DNA of 64,000 bases, from assembly GCA_020284085.1 (NCBI GenBank), contig JACEVL010000340.1:678501-742500 (forward strand). Reading direction: 5' to 3'. Under the pieces are notes generated by a model. That model was not told the DNA's origin. It ran no database searches and was given only the letters and a program-made list of their open reading frames with translations. This stretch comes from Aporrectodea caliginosa (Eukaryota > Annelida > Clitellata > Crassiclitellata > Lumbricidae). Positions 48,155 to 59,110 of the stretch are shown one piece after another (within the stretch, counting starts at the first letter, position 1; each line of letters begins with the position of its first letter). The translations under genes and the position numbers were made by a program.

Positions 48155-48425
48155 CAGAGGGTCACACAAAGTAACGCCGCCGGCGAGAGAGGTCACACAA
48201 AGGATACCGTCGCAGGGCAAGAGTGTCACATAAAGGAACGCCGCCGGCGAAGAGGGGCGCACAAAGGATACTGCCGCCGGGCGAGATGGTCACACAAAGG
48301 AACGCTGCCGGCGGAGGAGAGGTCACACAAGGGATACCGTCGCAAGGCGATAGGGTAACACAAAGGAACGCCGCCGGCGGAGGAGAGGTCACACAAGCGA
48401 ACGCCGCCTGCCGCGTCTAGTACAG
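48155..48425. repeat. GC-rich minisatellite with two alternating unit types
   Basis: Eight units of about 32-34 bp start GGTCACACAAAGG. Most continue either GAACGCCGCCGGC (type B) or GATACCGTCGC (type A), alternating B-A-B-A-B-A-B-B, so the higher-order period is about 65 bp. Six frames are partly open but no gene is supported. Confidence 0.85.
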
Positions 48426-48620
48426 CAGACGGTGGAGGAGAGAGAGGGAGGGAGGAAACCAATTTGAAGGGACCAACCTGATCGCTAGAATAATAATAAT
48501 ATTATTATTAATAGACCTACTAACTATAATACTACTTATACTACTAGGCTACCAGCCTACCACTGCTATACTATGCCTACTCCAGTAGGCCCCTACGACT
48601 ATACTACTACTACTGCTTAC

Positions 48621-48699
48621 TTAATATCGTTTATTTAACGACGCCGTCATATCGACGATGATTGGCGTCATACTGCTGTAGGGCCTATTACTACTAGGC

Positions 48700-48796
<97 letters not shown>

Positions 48797-48797
48797 A

Positions 48798-48876
<79 letters not shown>

Positions 48877-49670
48877 TCACTACTACTACTGTGGTTGTTT
48901 CGGATCTGCTCTGAAGGCATACGGCGGTCAGCCGATACGTCTAACAGAGTTTGGGACACCTCCCCTCCACGCGCTACCATAGAGGGTGGGAACGAGGTGC
49001 TAGATGCGAAAGGTGGATCCTTATATGATGAGATGTTCTTGGGTTCGAATCCGTACTGAGTAAGCCGACGTTCTCTAATTCGGTTGCTTCTACGGGGCAC
49101 AAAGTAAGAGGTACTGGCTTCCTGTCGGAAGTCTTCTTCTCGTGGTTCGAAACTAGATAGCTCGACTCGGCTGAGGGGACTTGTATTATACGGTCGTGAC
49201 GAAAGGTGTTTAAGTGGCAGGCCAGTGATCGTTTGATTCACAACCTCTCCCTGTTTAAAGAGGTCTGGGTTCGGGGTGGTCGGATCCACTCTACCTCTCT
49301 CGATGATAACTTCTTCCATGTCTAATATTCGTTCACTTAACTCTTGTTGACTCTGCGACAATTCAGATTGGTGACTAGTGATTTCAGACATTTGCTCGGA
49401 CATATTAATCTGGTAAGTGGCTAGGCTCTCTTGTGCATTCATTAAAGACGCCTGGGTAGAGGCTAAAGATGACTGGTGGGCAGCCATTGAAGTCTGGGCA
49501 GAAACTAAAGATGCCTGGGTTGAAGCTAACCATGCCTGGTGAACGGCTATGTCTGATAACTTAGTCAATACTGATTCCAGAATGGTAGTCATATCGGTGG
49601 GAGACACACTTGATCTGGCTCTAGGCTCTTCCTCTACAGCTAATCCTAAATCTAAATGACTTTCAGACAT
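48621..49670 (-). CDS. Gag-like ORF with a coiled coil and poly-serine tract
   Basis: This frame has 349 codons from ATG at 49670. Residues 1-30 are acidic. Residues about 30-125 are heptad-like repeats of SLxSxQxSL and SQQELSERILDMEE type, predicting a coiled coil. A basic stretch follows (FVPRRSNRIRERRLTQYG). From about residue 262 the frame runs into some 60 serines encoded by the (CTA)n microsatellite, then ends SLNKRY. Coiled-coil N-termini of this kind are common in gag proteins of Ty3/gypsy-like elements, and a decayed pol lies upstream on the same strand (51414-52673). No CCHC knuckle is visible. It could instead be a host ORF; function is unproven. Confidence 0.45.
48696..48885. repeat. 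(CTA)n microsatellite
   Basis: About 190 bp of CTA triplets with few interruptions, read as poly-Ser in the minus-strand ORF that contains it. Confidence 0.95.
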
Positions 49671-51413
49671 TTTCTAAGTATTTATTGTCAAGCTGAACGA
49701 AAGCACAATCTAACTAATATTAGGCCTAGGTTAAACACAATTATGCAGTCATTTATCACGCATACATCCACATAAACCTTCGACAAGTAATATAATCTTT
49801 ACTAGCCTTATTCAAATGGGGTCGTACAGGGACGGGACACCTAATTCTGTATCTGTAGGAGTTACAGACTAAACGGGGCGAATATCTAGGGTATTTTCAC
49901 AGACCTGTCTCCATAGTTGCCTTCTCTTCTCTAGATGCAACCAACAAGCTTTCGTGAGGGCCTTTCCTTCGTCGATAGCGTGTGCATCGTTCATCGTCTG
50001 TGTCCCTTCTGGCTGAGGTTTCATCGTCCGATTCCTCTCTGTTTCTCCGGGATCTATTAGCGGGACCTAGCTCTAGTTTATAACTGCTCGAGGCACGGTT
50101 GAGGACATCCTTCCACCTCGTACGTCTGGGGTTGAAATTGTCTCTGTTGCTTCAGGTTCGACTCCTCGTCCGATCCGACGCCTCTGCCTCCCTCCTGAGT
50201 TCCAAATTGGCTTTCTCTCGAGAACTGCGACTTGCGAACTAACTTATTTTCCTTCGTCGATCTGTGTATATGAATCTCTCTTTCACGTATCTCCTGCATC
50301 GAACGTACAGGGTTGCCGTTCGGCCAATCGCAAGTTACAGGCGGGGTAAAATATATATCTAGCTACATGAAAGCGTATGCATGATTGACATCATCGGCGG
50401 CTGGCGTTGCTTCCGTCGTCGCATTAGGGGCCGTATTCATGATGTATTTTTAGTCAATATTACGTTATCATTATTATTACTCTTTACTTTACTTTACTCT
50501 CTTGTAAGCAGGCTACTGTCTTACACACTCACGACGCCATGCGAGAAAAAGTCGAATCATAGAGCAGACTTTTTCTCATCCTTTACTCATTTGTCTTCGC
50601 CCTCTGTCGCGCTCCTATTTCATCCCTCTGGCGACAGTTGCTTCTTATCTGTCGTCTCTGGGTTGCTCTCGAATCGTTCGCTCGCGTTTCACGGGTTTCT
50701 TTTTACATGGCCGACGATTTATCCCCGTCCCTGCCACATCTGGATTCATTTTATGTCACGCTGCTACAAATATATATATATATCTTCGTTTATTGATTAA
50801 TCGGGATGTCACACCGCATCCAGGTACAAGTTAAATTAGAAATTAGATAGTAAGTTCGTTGCTATCATTGTTCTCATAAAAAAGGATTATTTGCTACTTT
50901 CTATATAAAACTCTTGGTATATAGTTTTTATCGTCTTTGGCTGGGAGCTTAAAATCGTGCGGCCTGGGGCGAAGATTGTAATGTTTTTGCACTACCCCTG
51001 GAAATAATCCCCGAAGCACATGGTTTTGAAGGGTTGACGAAGTGTACGAAATGGCTATGCCATTTCGTACACTTTCAATGGCTAAATCTTCGTGTACATG
51101 TCAAGAGCAAATATATCAGATAAAAGCATTCATACATTTTAGATAAAATATAAGCATCTACTCTAGCATCAGTGGTATAAATGTCCTTCCCTGCAATGAA
51201 TCGTTTGTTCATCTGGGCAAGCGAATTCATGTTAAAATACATGTAGTCTCATTCATCGCTGGCAGAATCCTTATCAGAACACTTCGTTGCGTTCCGTTTC
51301 TAATACAAGCTTCTTTTCATTGCACATTATAACGCAAACAAAATAAAAGCTAACACATATATAGGTCTACAAACAAAAGCGAAACTATATAAAATTTGCC
51401 TGACTTCTACGCC
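49671..51413 (-). other. Region between pol-like and gag-like ORFs, possible LTR
   Basis: If the flanking ORFs belong to tandem elements, an LTR should be here. I find no matching pair of repeats, no clear primer-binding site and no TG...CA ends. It includes a perfect hairpin at 51040-51074 and a short basic ORF at 50078-50299 of unknown nature. Confidence 0.35.
51040..51074. other. Perfect 16-bp inverted repeat
   Basis: Arms AAGTGTACGAAATGGC (51040-51055) and its exact complement (51059-51074) with a 3-nt loop TAT. Confidence 0.9.
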
Positions 51414-52673
51414 TCATTCATCGTATCGTGCGGGCATTCTTATATTATGCTTCGGACGGGGGATTCGTGATTCAGAGTAATTGTCTTCATCCCACGGAAA
51501 TGGTGTTTGACGAATTAACTTAGCACCATCTCCAATCGTCGGCATCGTTCGTAGGGGATTCTTTACTTTACCTACGTACATTACTTTGAACGCACTTGCT
51601 TCTGCAAATTCGTTCTGCATATCTTTTTCTCGTTGCTACGCGCACTCGTGATATTCAGGGCATCACCAGTTGCATAGGGATCTCTCACCACAAGGTTGAT
51701 AGGTAAGGAAGTCTTGCGCTTTAGGGACGGTTTCTTTGGTGAGAAGTCGTGCGCAGAGAAGGGGTTTCGATTTCTCGGCAAAAGACCTTTGAGTTTCAGT
51801 CTCGTTTTAGCTGACATGTTTTCAGCCACATTCGTCCACGGAGGCGGTATGACATCTTCAACGGAGGCTGAAGTCGTGTCTCTAATTGCAGCGCATCGTA
51901 GGATTTCGTCGTCGTTTCTCGTTTCACTAGGGAGGGTGACTTCTTCCAACTCGCAATTTGCTTTCCGGTTTGGCAAAATCGCAACAGTATCTATGTTCAA
52001 CATTGTTCATCTCGCATCGGGGTGGTACTCGAACATCTTTTGTCGTCGCAATACGACGGCACTTTATTGTCATCATACTGGTAGTGTAGTTGCAGAGGTT
52101 GACCATTGACCTTCACTTTTGTCGTTGCTTGAAGTCCCACGTGACATTCTCTTGTTCTAACCAACTCATCCCTAGAATAGGCTGGTTTATTGCTTATGTT
52201 ACGATGCATTCTACTTGGAATGACAAGCCATCTGCTTCACAGCATAACACAGTTTGACCGCAAGCAGGCATCTCGGAGTTATTTGCACACAGTACACGTT
52301 GAGTTGTTGGTCTCATCTAATGGGGTTTCACAAGGTGAGAAGGGCAAATCGATAAAGCACTTCCACTGTCCACTAAACATAAAGTACGGCATCCGTTAAT
52401 ATGGACTGGAAGGTAAGCACTTTGTGAGCTCTGAATGTGTCTAAGATTTGCAAAATCATCTCCATGTGAGTTTTGGTTTTGGCTGGCAAAAGTCATTTGT
52501 GGTCTCGGTTGATTATACTGGCGCCTCTGGTGATTGAATTGAGAGTTATTGTTTCGTTTCTGATCTTGTGTAGGCCATCTTTTAGTCTGGTTGTAGTTGT
52601 TCTGGTTGTCTTGGTTACGTGGCTTTCTTTGATTCAGGGAGTGTGGAGGCTTGTTGAATTTGAAGTCGTGCAT
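51414..52673 (-). pseudogene. Decayed Ty3/gypsy-like retropepsin-pol fragment
   Basis: The minus-strand frame begins with an Asn/Gln-rich nucleocapsid-like stretch (RNQDNQNNYNQ), then the protease: AYLPVHINGCRTLCLVDSGS, with the catalytic DSGS. After an in-frame TAG it continues to ECIVT, TAA, then QPILGMSWLEQENVTWDFKQ, the second hydrophobic-Gly motif of retropepsins. Later blocks (LPNRKANCELEEVTLP, MSAKTRLKLKGLLPRNRNPF) look like the protease-RT linker. The RT, RNase H and most of the integrase are absent. The last piece ends PKHNIRMPARYDE, like a pol C-terminus. So it is an internally deleted pol with at least two stops and frameshifts. Confidence 0.7.
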
Positions 52674-52792
52674 TAGTGAAGGTATTTATTTGAGTTTACA
52701 CGTTCCAAGCGTTCGATTCTTTGAGACAGCTCTTCATTCGTTCGTTGGATGTCTTTTATCATTTTCACTCGGCCAGACTGTCAAACATTGAA

Positions 52793-53140
52793 GGACCCCC
52801 CTAATAAAATTATGTCAACAATCGAAGAACCCACTCTCTATAAAAAAGAAACAATGGCTCAATACATGTAGAATCACTGTTACATTTTTTACACTAAAAA
52901 TGCAATCTCGAATTTCAAAATATATGAGTTTAGTTTATTACCAGCTTTTTAGTAGTATTCCATATTAAGCACTTTATACATTTTAGGATTACTTAATGTT
53001 TAAGCTACCATTTTGAACGGTCTGTGTTAATTCAATGGAAAAAATGTTGACGTCAAATTGTACCCCTTGTCAACAACTGTCAAACTTTTCCAAGCCCCCT
53101 CCCCATATTTTGCTGACATAATTAATGGACGCCCCAAAGT
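52793..53140. mobile_element. MITE candidate with ATTATGTCA subterminal repeats
   Basis: 'aataaaattatgtcaacaa' near 52803 and, inverted, 'ccattaattatgtcagcaa' near 53125 are imperfect inverted repeats next to C-rich ends. A similar 'attatgtcaacaaattttac' is at 39616. Exact ends and target duplication are not clear. Confidence 0.35.
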
Positions 53141-53719
53141 GAACGACATTAACCAGACTTAGTTGAGACCTGAAAGACATTAACAGTTGGATCGTTAGAC
53201 CTTAATAACAATAAACAAGTCTTAAGTTTAAACCTGAATGACATTAACAAGTCTTAAATCTATAGGGCCTACCTTAGGCCTTAACGATATTAACGAGCTG
53301 ACACAACTAACAAAAAGTGGCCAATTAAAGCTTCAGCGCCGAAAAATTGTAAATCCGGCTCTTCCAACAGAACAACGAAGCTCGAATTCTCACAAATTTC
53401 AGATGACCTGTTCGATCGGCTATGTCTTCGTCTTCCATCTCGCTTCTTCTTCTTTCCCCTTCCAGCCAATGAGCCAATCGTTGTCCTTTCCTAGCCTATC
53501 ATTGGCGCAATGTCCTGACAAGATTCCAGTGACCTAGTACTTCTAATACACACTGGAATTCGAAACCGCAGAAAGTGACGAAAAGGTGGCTGACCACAGT
53601 ATTTGTTTTAATAGTAAAGAGAAATATTTGAAAATTAAGAACAATGTTTTTTGCATGCCTCATGTCCTCTTCTTTCTTAAAGTTATTGTCTACGATATCT
53701 TGGCCACGCATGTACATTT

Positions 53720-53893
53720 CTAAATAGGAATGAATATTGCTTGAGGATATTTAGTTATGCGCTTAACTGCCGGTGTGACGCAATAGCAATCGCTATCGAG
53801 CCTATGGTCCATTTCATCCTTCAGTCGTTCCTCCACGTTCTTCGAATCAATTGGATAGCGGAAAGTGCAGCAAGACCCCGAATCTGCCGCATG
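53720..53893 (-). pseudogene. Orphan 3' end of GNAT exon 3
   Basis: Read on the minus strand, a (CATA)n-derived frame runs directly into family sequence: SGSCCTFRYPIDSKNVEERL, then KDEMDHRLDSDCYCVTPAVK and ITKYPQA. This corresponds to the last 50 or so residues of exon 3 (HFPLTIDSKNVEERLKEGMG and so on). Sequence to the left (53640-53720) resembles the 3' UTR of the other units. The rest of the gene is missing upstream of the microsatellite. It is a fifth, truncated copy of the family's C-terminal exon if the off-window exon 3 of unit 1 is counted. Confidence 0.75.
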
Positions 53894-53908
53894 TACATGC
53901 ATATGTAT

Positions 53909-54140
53909 GTATGCATGCATGCATGCATGCATGCATGCATACATACATACATACATACATACATACATACATACATACATACATACATACATACATACAT
54001 ACATACATACATACATACATACATACATACATACATACATACATACATACATACATACATACATACATACATACATACATACATACATGCATGCATACAT
54101 GCATACATACATACATACATAAATACATACATACATACAC
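53909..54140. repeat. Long (CATG)/(CATA) microsatellite
   Basis: CATG tetramers then about 190 bp of CATA, ending with mixed CATG/CATA. It breaks the orphan exon 3 at 53893. Confidence 0.95.
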
Positions 54141-55658
54141 ACATAAGATTTCATTTTCTTGTAATCGTTTATTACTATTATAATTTTGTTGACTTGACGT
54201 TGCATTTGGTAACCTTATTAGGCCTTGTATAAACAACACTCTGTTCGTTTACTCATATTTGCGTTTTACAATTCACAGCATATCATGCATAGGCCTATGC
54301 CTAAATCAGATTTTTAATATTTTATATTATATCGTATCACATTACATCGCATCCTTATCATATATTAGTTAGTTAAGTTTATTCCTATTGCCCATGGTAC
54401 CATGGTACTCTGTTTTTGTTCATTTGATTTTCTTTGAATTTTGTATCAATCATTCTGCCATCTGTTGCATAGCTATGTTAACTTAAAACAGACACTTTCC
54501 AATTAATTTTACTTTACTGATGGGTTCGTTTATGTAGGCCCATACATTGTTCGATAGTAAAACGTCAATAGCAGAAAAGATCACATGCATTTCTTATAGT
54601 CACACCGCTGTCAACTCTTACATATAGAGCCTCTGGAATTTCAACGTTTAGATCTTACTGTCATTTAACATTAAGAATATAGTATGAAGTATTATTGTAT
54701 AACATAGTTTTAAATAACCGGTAACGTAAAAGTATTTTGTATAGTATACACGATTTATTCTTTTATTTGAGTACGATCGAGATTGTGATCACGGTCAGCT
54801 TTCCGCCACCGGGTAACCAATCATTTGCAGACGGGTTTCGGACCGCGGTTCACAGATTGAGTAGCACTGTAGCAATTGGTTAATGGACGGATTAATGGAT
54901 AGATGGATATTTGGATGGATATATGTTCTGTTCTAAATTTTATATCTGGCATCATATAGGTGAGCGCAGAATGCGCCTCTGAGTTATTTTACTCTTTGAG
55001 CGGCGCTATAAATGTTCAATTACAATTACAGTTAAATATTTAATAATTAGTACTTTATTACGCCTGGAGGCAGAAACAAAACATACATGCACAAATCTGA
55101 ACAAAGATAAAATTAAACGCACAGACTGCGAAAATGTTCGTAAAGATCATTTATGCTACTAAATTTACCGTTCAAGATGCCGACGAGTTCAGAGTTACAA
55201 AGAAAGTGCTCAACAGCGTAACACCAGAAAATATCCTTGAGAAAATTAGACGTCGAATGAACTAGTCGCCTACTCGCCTATAATAGAACATCATGCGACG
55301 TTTCTTAATAATGTGATGTAAGTCTAGTCTACCAAGTCCACAAATGAAGCCTTTAACAGATTCCCATTTATTAAAACCAAATAACTTTCTATAAACAGAG
55401 TTCCAACATGCACGCATTCAGTTCATCTTCCTGTCTAACTGTGTATTTAACTACGGCTGAGGCGTATGTTAATATTGGCAAGCAGTACAGCTTTCTTGAA
55501 AAGATAGATAAGAGTTAACAATAATTAACAACCGTATTACCAAATGACGCTGAATCAACATTTTCTCATATTGGATGGTTTTTGTGTAACCAACGCCTAC
55601 TGTCTATGATGTCCCTGCACACTGGCGCCTATAAGGCTCTGCATTCTGTGTATAGGTC
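54141..55658. other. Downstream region of unit 4
   Basis: Parts match the downstream regions of units 2 and 3 ('cgatttattcttttatttgagta', 'ttccgccaccgggtaaccaatcattt' near 54745-54840, LINE tail relic at 54953-55032). 55035-55540 is not matched elsewhere in the window. No gene is seen. Confidence 0.5.
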
Positions 55659-56342
55659 TTAGAGTTTTGCTTGAGGACTCTCAACTATGTACTGAACTGC
55701 TTGTGTGACGCTGGCGACCTCGTTAATCAACCTCCCGCCCATTCCCTCCTTCAGTCGTTCTTCCACATTCTTTGAATCAATTGTTAGCGGAAAGTTCAGT
55801 AGGACCGCGAGTCTGACGTCATCGGAGGTTATGCTGACGTAATGAAGCAGATGGCTATATACGTGGCTCAGCAAAATCATCTCGCAATCACCGTAGAAAA
55901 AGATATCGATTCTTAACCCGTACTTGCATTGAACGACGGTCGAATAGCTGAGACCAATGATGTCGCCCTCTTGTCTTCTGTCTCTTGTCATCTGAGGTCC
56001 ACGGCTTTCTGCCGTGAGGTGTCCTGTCCTGGGCAGTAGATTGGAAGGAGAGATGTTGTCAACAGTTGACGACGGATCCAAGCTAACGTATACTTTGGCA
56101 ACCGATAGCATATAGCGTAGACCTGCTCTGTTGGTTGGTGTTGGCATCCAAGTTGTACCAATTGGGAATAAGTCGATCACATACCTTGATATGAATCGAA
56201 TAAGCTGATCAGAGCGTTCCAGCCATTCTATACCATTCGTGTACGATAAGCTGAATGGGCAAATAGCACCAGGTGCCATCTGGCGAATGTGTATGAATCG
56301 GTTCAGCCATTGGCGATCAGCAATCTTATAGGCCAATATATT
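55659..56342 (-). CDS. Unit 4 exon 3, NAT16/HISAT-like acetyltransferase C-terminal domain
   Basis: This terminal exon of 684 nt has the same acceptor position, length and frame as units 2 and 3. It starts NILAYKIADRQWLNRFI and ends VESPQAKL. It is a mosaic: RFISRYVIDLFPIG, LRIDIFFYGDCEMI and NVEERLKEGMGGRLINE match unit 3, whereas TWMPTPTNR and SPSNLLPRTGHLTAESRGPQ match unit 2. Near the end SVTQAVQYIVESP is its own variant. With 60290-60520 and 62775-63065 it encodes 401 residues, all splice sites intact. No membrane segment is visible. Confidence 0.8.
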   Translation of the reverse strand, partial: NILAYKIADRQWLNRFIHIRQMAPGAICPFSLSYTNGIEWLERSDQLIRFISRYVIDLFPIGTTWMPTPTNRAGLRYMLSVAKVYVSLDPSSTVDNISPSNLLPRTGHLTAESRGPQMTRDRRQEGDIIGLSYSTVVQCKYGLRIDIFFYGDCEMILLSHVYSHLLHYVSITSDDVRLAVLLNFPLTIDSKNVEERLKEGMGGRLINEVASVTQAVQYIVESPQAKL

Positions 56343-56546
56343 CTGAAACATAGAAATACCGCATAGGTACAGAAAAATGAAGGAAATGCAACATACAGCA
56401 TAAAGTATCAGCCAACTGCCTGACCGTCTACCTCTTCCTTCCTCTGAGGTTCGAATCTAGAATAAATAGGGATTTTATTTTTCAAGGTAACAATGACGAT
56501 GACGACAAATAAGTCTGTCGCAGTCTTTGAGTTTGTTGCGTGTGAG

Positions 56547-58280
56547 CAGGGCCGCATTAAGGGGGGTGCTAAGGGTGCTGCAGCACCGGGCCCGCAGTTT
56601 TGAGGGGCCCGCATTTTCGAAAGTGACAAAATCTTTTGTTAATGGACTTATATTTAGCTCATTATTAAATCTAGCAAAAATGCTGTTAGGCCTACATGAA
56701 TAAATACGAAGTAGTTGACCCAATTAATTTTCAGACGTAGCCTCAGTCAGACGAACAGAGTGCCAGCTTTTAAGCCACAGAGGTTATCGGATATACCGAC
56801 TGGCTGGTTGTAAGATTGATGGCACCTGACAGCCTCTACATGATGTAGGTCAATGCTTTCTTCGGATGCCTAATATTTGAGTCATACATGTATATGCCCC
56901 ACACATCAGACGCACCTTGTATATTATCCCATTCGGGCCATTCCCAACATAGCCAGCTTCAGCACCAAGAAGACATATTTCATCAAACTATCCTCCCGCA
57001 CACATTCTAGCTGGTTCTCATGCATGACAACTGGGTTTGCTGTATATCAAATTTCTAGCAGCCTTAAGACCTACCCTAAGACAAATGAAGTTGTGTTATT
57101 CACTATGCATTTTTGATTGTTAACCATATTACAATTCTCCCGTTGTGAGTCGTGTGACTTGTTGTCAAGTTGTTGGCGTTCTGTTATCTGTGTCGGTTGA
57201 TTCTGCTCCGTGTTTGCTCATTTGATTTGGCATCGGTGACGTGCCGAACTTAAGTGTATTAATGATGAGCGACCGACTTACTCCATATCAGCATTCGTCT
57301 GGCTTCCAGAAACGGAAATTAGTGCAGAAAAAGTCTGCTGATGCACAAGCGCTAATGTCCAAGATCCCGAAGTTGACTGATATGTTTCGTAAACAGCAGT
57401 GTCAGTCTAACACAGACTTAGCCGAAGCGACGGGCGCAGAAACATCAAGTGACATGGAAGCCAGTGTACATGGTGTACCTCACCCTGAGCCTGAAGCTGA
57501 GGTGGCGACAGCTGCTCAGACTCTCATCGAGAAGTATCCAGAGGACATCGAAAGTGACCTCTCTGCGGAACTGACCCACTTTGCGCAGTTTGTCAAGACC
57601 AACAGTGCACGCAGCGCTAAGCTGGAGGATAGTCATAGAAAGACTGGTGTGAAAGCAAACTGTGAACTGTCCATGTATTTGCTTCTGCACGATCTGCAGC
57701 TGACCCAGACATTCCCGAATGTTGAGATCATGCTGCGTATCTACCTGTCGATGATGGTGAGCAACTGCTCGGGAGAACGAACATTCTCCAAACTGGGCAT
57801 CGTTAAGAATGTGCTTCGCTCAACTATAGGACAGGGACGGCTGAATATGTTGTCCTTGATGAGTATCGAAAGCGATATCCTGCGTACAGTCGACTTCGAT
57901 GATGTCATTGACGACTTTGCGCGAATGAAAGTTCGCAAGGCTTCGCTGTAACCATCCTAAGTCGCATGTCTTAACTGGTGACCGAGTGTTAAAGAAGTAA
58001 GAATTCACTCAAATTAAGCTTAGTAAACTATTCTCTAATATTAAATATTGATATCAATTAGCTATATATTGCTTGTCTTTCGTTCCTGCTGTCATTGTAC
58101 TAGGTAGTCTGACACTTTTGTAAAGAAACAAATACACCACAAGAAAAGCATCTTTAGGCAGTTAATACTCACTAGTAAGCATGTTGTAAATATGTGCGTG
58201 GTGGACCGGTCGTTGTCAGAGGGGGGGGCCTTGGAAGGCAATCACAGCACCGGGCCCGCACAAGCCTTAATGCGGCCCTG
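56547..58280 (+). mobile_element. hAT element with a deleted ZMYM-type transposase
   Basis: CGTGTGAG is duplicated exactly at 56539-56546 and 58281-58288. Both ends are CAGGGCCGCATTAAGG, a perfect 16-bp match, with 'gcaccgggcccgca' inside each end. Unit 2 shows the empty site near 18045 ('gtcgcgtgagagtaatata'). Clean ends and a still-open ORF suggest a young copy in intron 2 of unit 4. Confidence 0.95.
57262..57951 (+). CDS. hAT transposase, internally deleted (ZMYM-like family)
   Basis: This is a 229-codon open frame from ATG 57262 (the frame is open some codons further up without ATG). Residues 1-60 are the N-terminal leader usual for ZMYM-like hAT proteins: basic, then SKIPKLTDMFRKQQ. An acidic low-complexity stretch follows. 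From about residue 130 the C-terminal dimerisation region appears: LPxTFPNVEIMLRIYL-like sequence, then NCSGERTFSKLGIVKNVLRS, LNMLSLMSIESDILRTVDFD and DVIDDFARMKVRKASL. Full-length members are several hundred residues longer; the zinc-finger part and the RNase H-like catalytic core are missing. A protein of this form could not cut DNA but could still dimerise; a repressor role would be speculation. Confidence 0.8.
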   Translation: MMSDRLTPYQHSSGFQKRKLVQKKSADAQALMSKIPKLTDMFRKQQCQSNTDLAEATGAETSSDMEASVHGVPHPEPEAEVATAAQTLIEKYPEDIESDLSAELTHFAQFVKTNSARSAKLEDSHRKTGVKANCELSMYLLLHDLQLTQTFPNVEIMLRIYLSMMVSNCSGERTFSKLGIVKNVLRSTIGQGRLNMLSLMSIESDILRTVDFDDVIDDFARMKVRKASL

Positions 58281-58494
58281 CGTGTGAGTAATATATAAAA
58301 CAACATCATGACAGCAGAGTCTCCACTGATGTTCTCTATTAACGACGTCTGAATGACTGAAAGTTAAACTGTCAATAAAGTATTTTAGAACTCTCCGAAT
58401 AAAGTTTTTGGGAGAGTTCGCTCTTGGCTCTGTCCGGTCCCACAAAAAAGACAGCACACCAGATCAGACTATAGTCTAAACTGGTTCGTGATTT

Positions 58495-59110
58495 TTCATT
58501 AATTCATTCCGAAGATTTAAATAGCGGCTTTTCAAAAATTACTACCCAGAGTCGCTATCAGCCCAACCCTAACGTAAAAGAACAGTTTACAGAAAGTGCA
58601 TGCAGAATGACCAGAGGTGCAAAAAACCAAAGTTTTTTCAAAATGAAAAGTTGTTTTTTTTGTTTTTTTGTTTTGTTTATTTTCCTATTTCGGATCATAA
58701 AACTCATAAAAATGGCACAATACTCAGATGCTTATAAATGATATTAATTAGAACAGTAGGCCTAGAGCCGTAGAATGTCATAAAACGAAGTTAACAAAGA
58801 CAATACAACAACTGCCAAGAGAGTTGAAGAAACGACATTTCTGGCATTTATAATTTAGAAATTTGTAAAAAGAAATTGTGGGTTTTTGATTTAAAAGAAA
58901 AAACAAAAAAAACAAAAACAAAAATTTGCGGGTTTTGATTTTTTTTAAGCCAAAAAAAAAACAAAAAACAAAAATCCAAGCCTTTAACAGCCCTGAGAAT
59001 GACTAGTCAAGACAACACTCATCCAGAGTGAGTCTGTTCAGAAAAGACAAATTATTGACCAGTACGACGCCAAGGTTACGCACTGATATGGAGGCTGATC
59101 GTCAACGCCT
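58495..59110 (-). mobile_element. CR1-like LINE 3' fragment (unit 4 copy)
   Basis: Paralogous to 20866-21640: 'gaagatttaaatagcggc' end near 58510, and the VRNLGVVL-like coding trace near 59040-59110. It is interrupted by the MITE at 58612-58995. Confidence 0.5.
58612..58995. mobile_element. hAT-type MITE rich in A/T homopolymers
   Basis: AGAATGAC is duplicated exactly at 58604-58611 and 58996-59003. The ends are CAGAGGTGCAAAAA and, inverted, CAGGGCTGTTAAAG. Unit 2 reads through at about 20975 ('gcatgcagaatccatagtc'). Confidence 0.88.

Noticed and set aside
48134..48462. Overlapping ORFs on both strands, 65-78 aa
   Set aside because: They reflect the minisatellite period and lack stop codons by composition; no domain or start context supports them.
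50381..50800. 139-aa ORF with hydrophobic stretch
   Set aside because: It has a possible membrane-like segment but no homologous copy, no splice context and lies opposite the retroelement remnant; support is too weak.
53720..54239. Long Cys-Met-Tyr-Val and Ile-His-Thr-Tyr ORFs
   Set aside because: They are translations of the (CATA)n tract; only the left end (53720-53893) is real family sequence.
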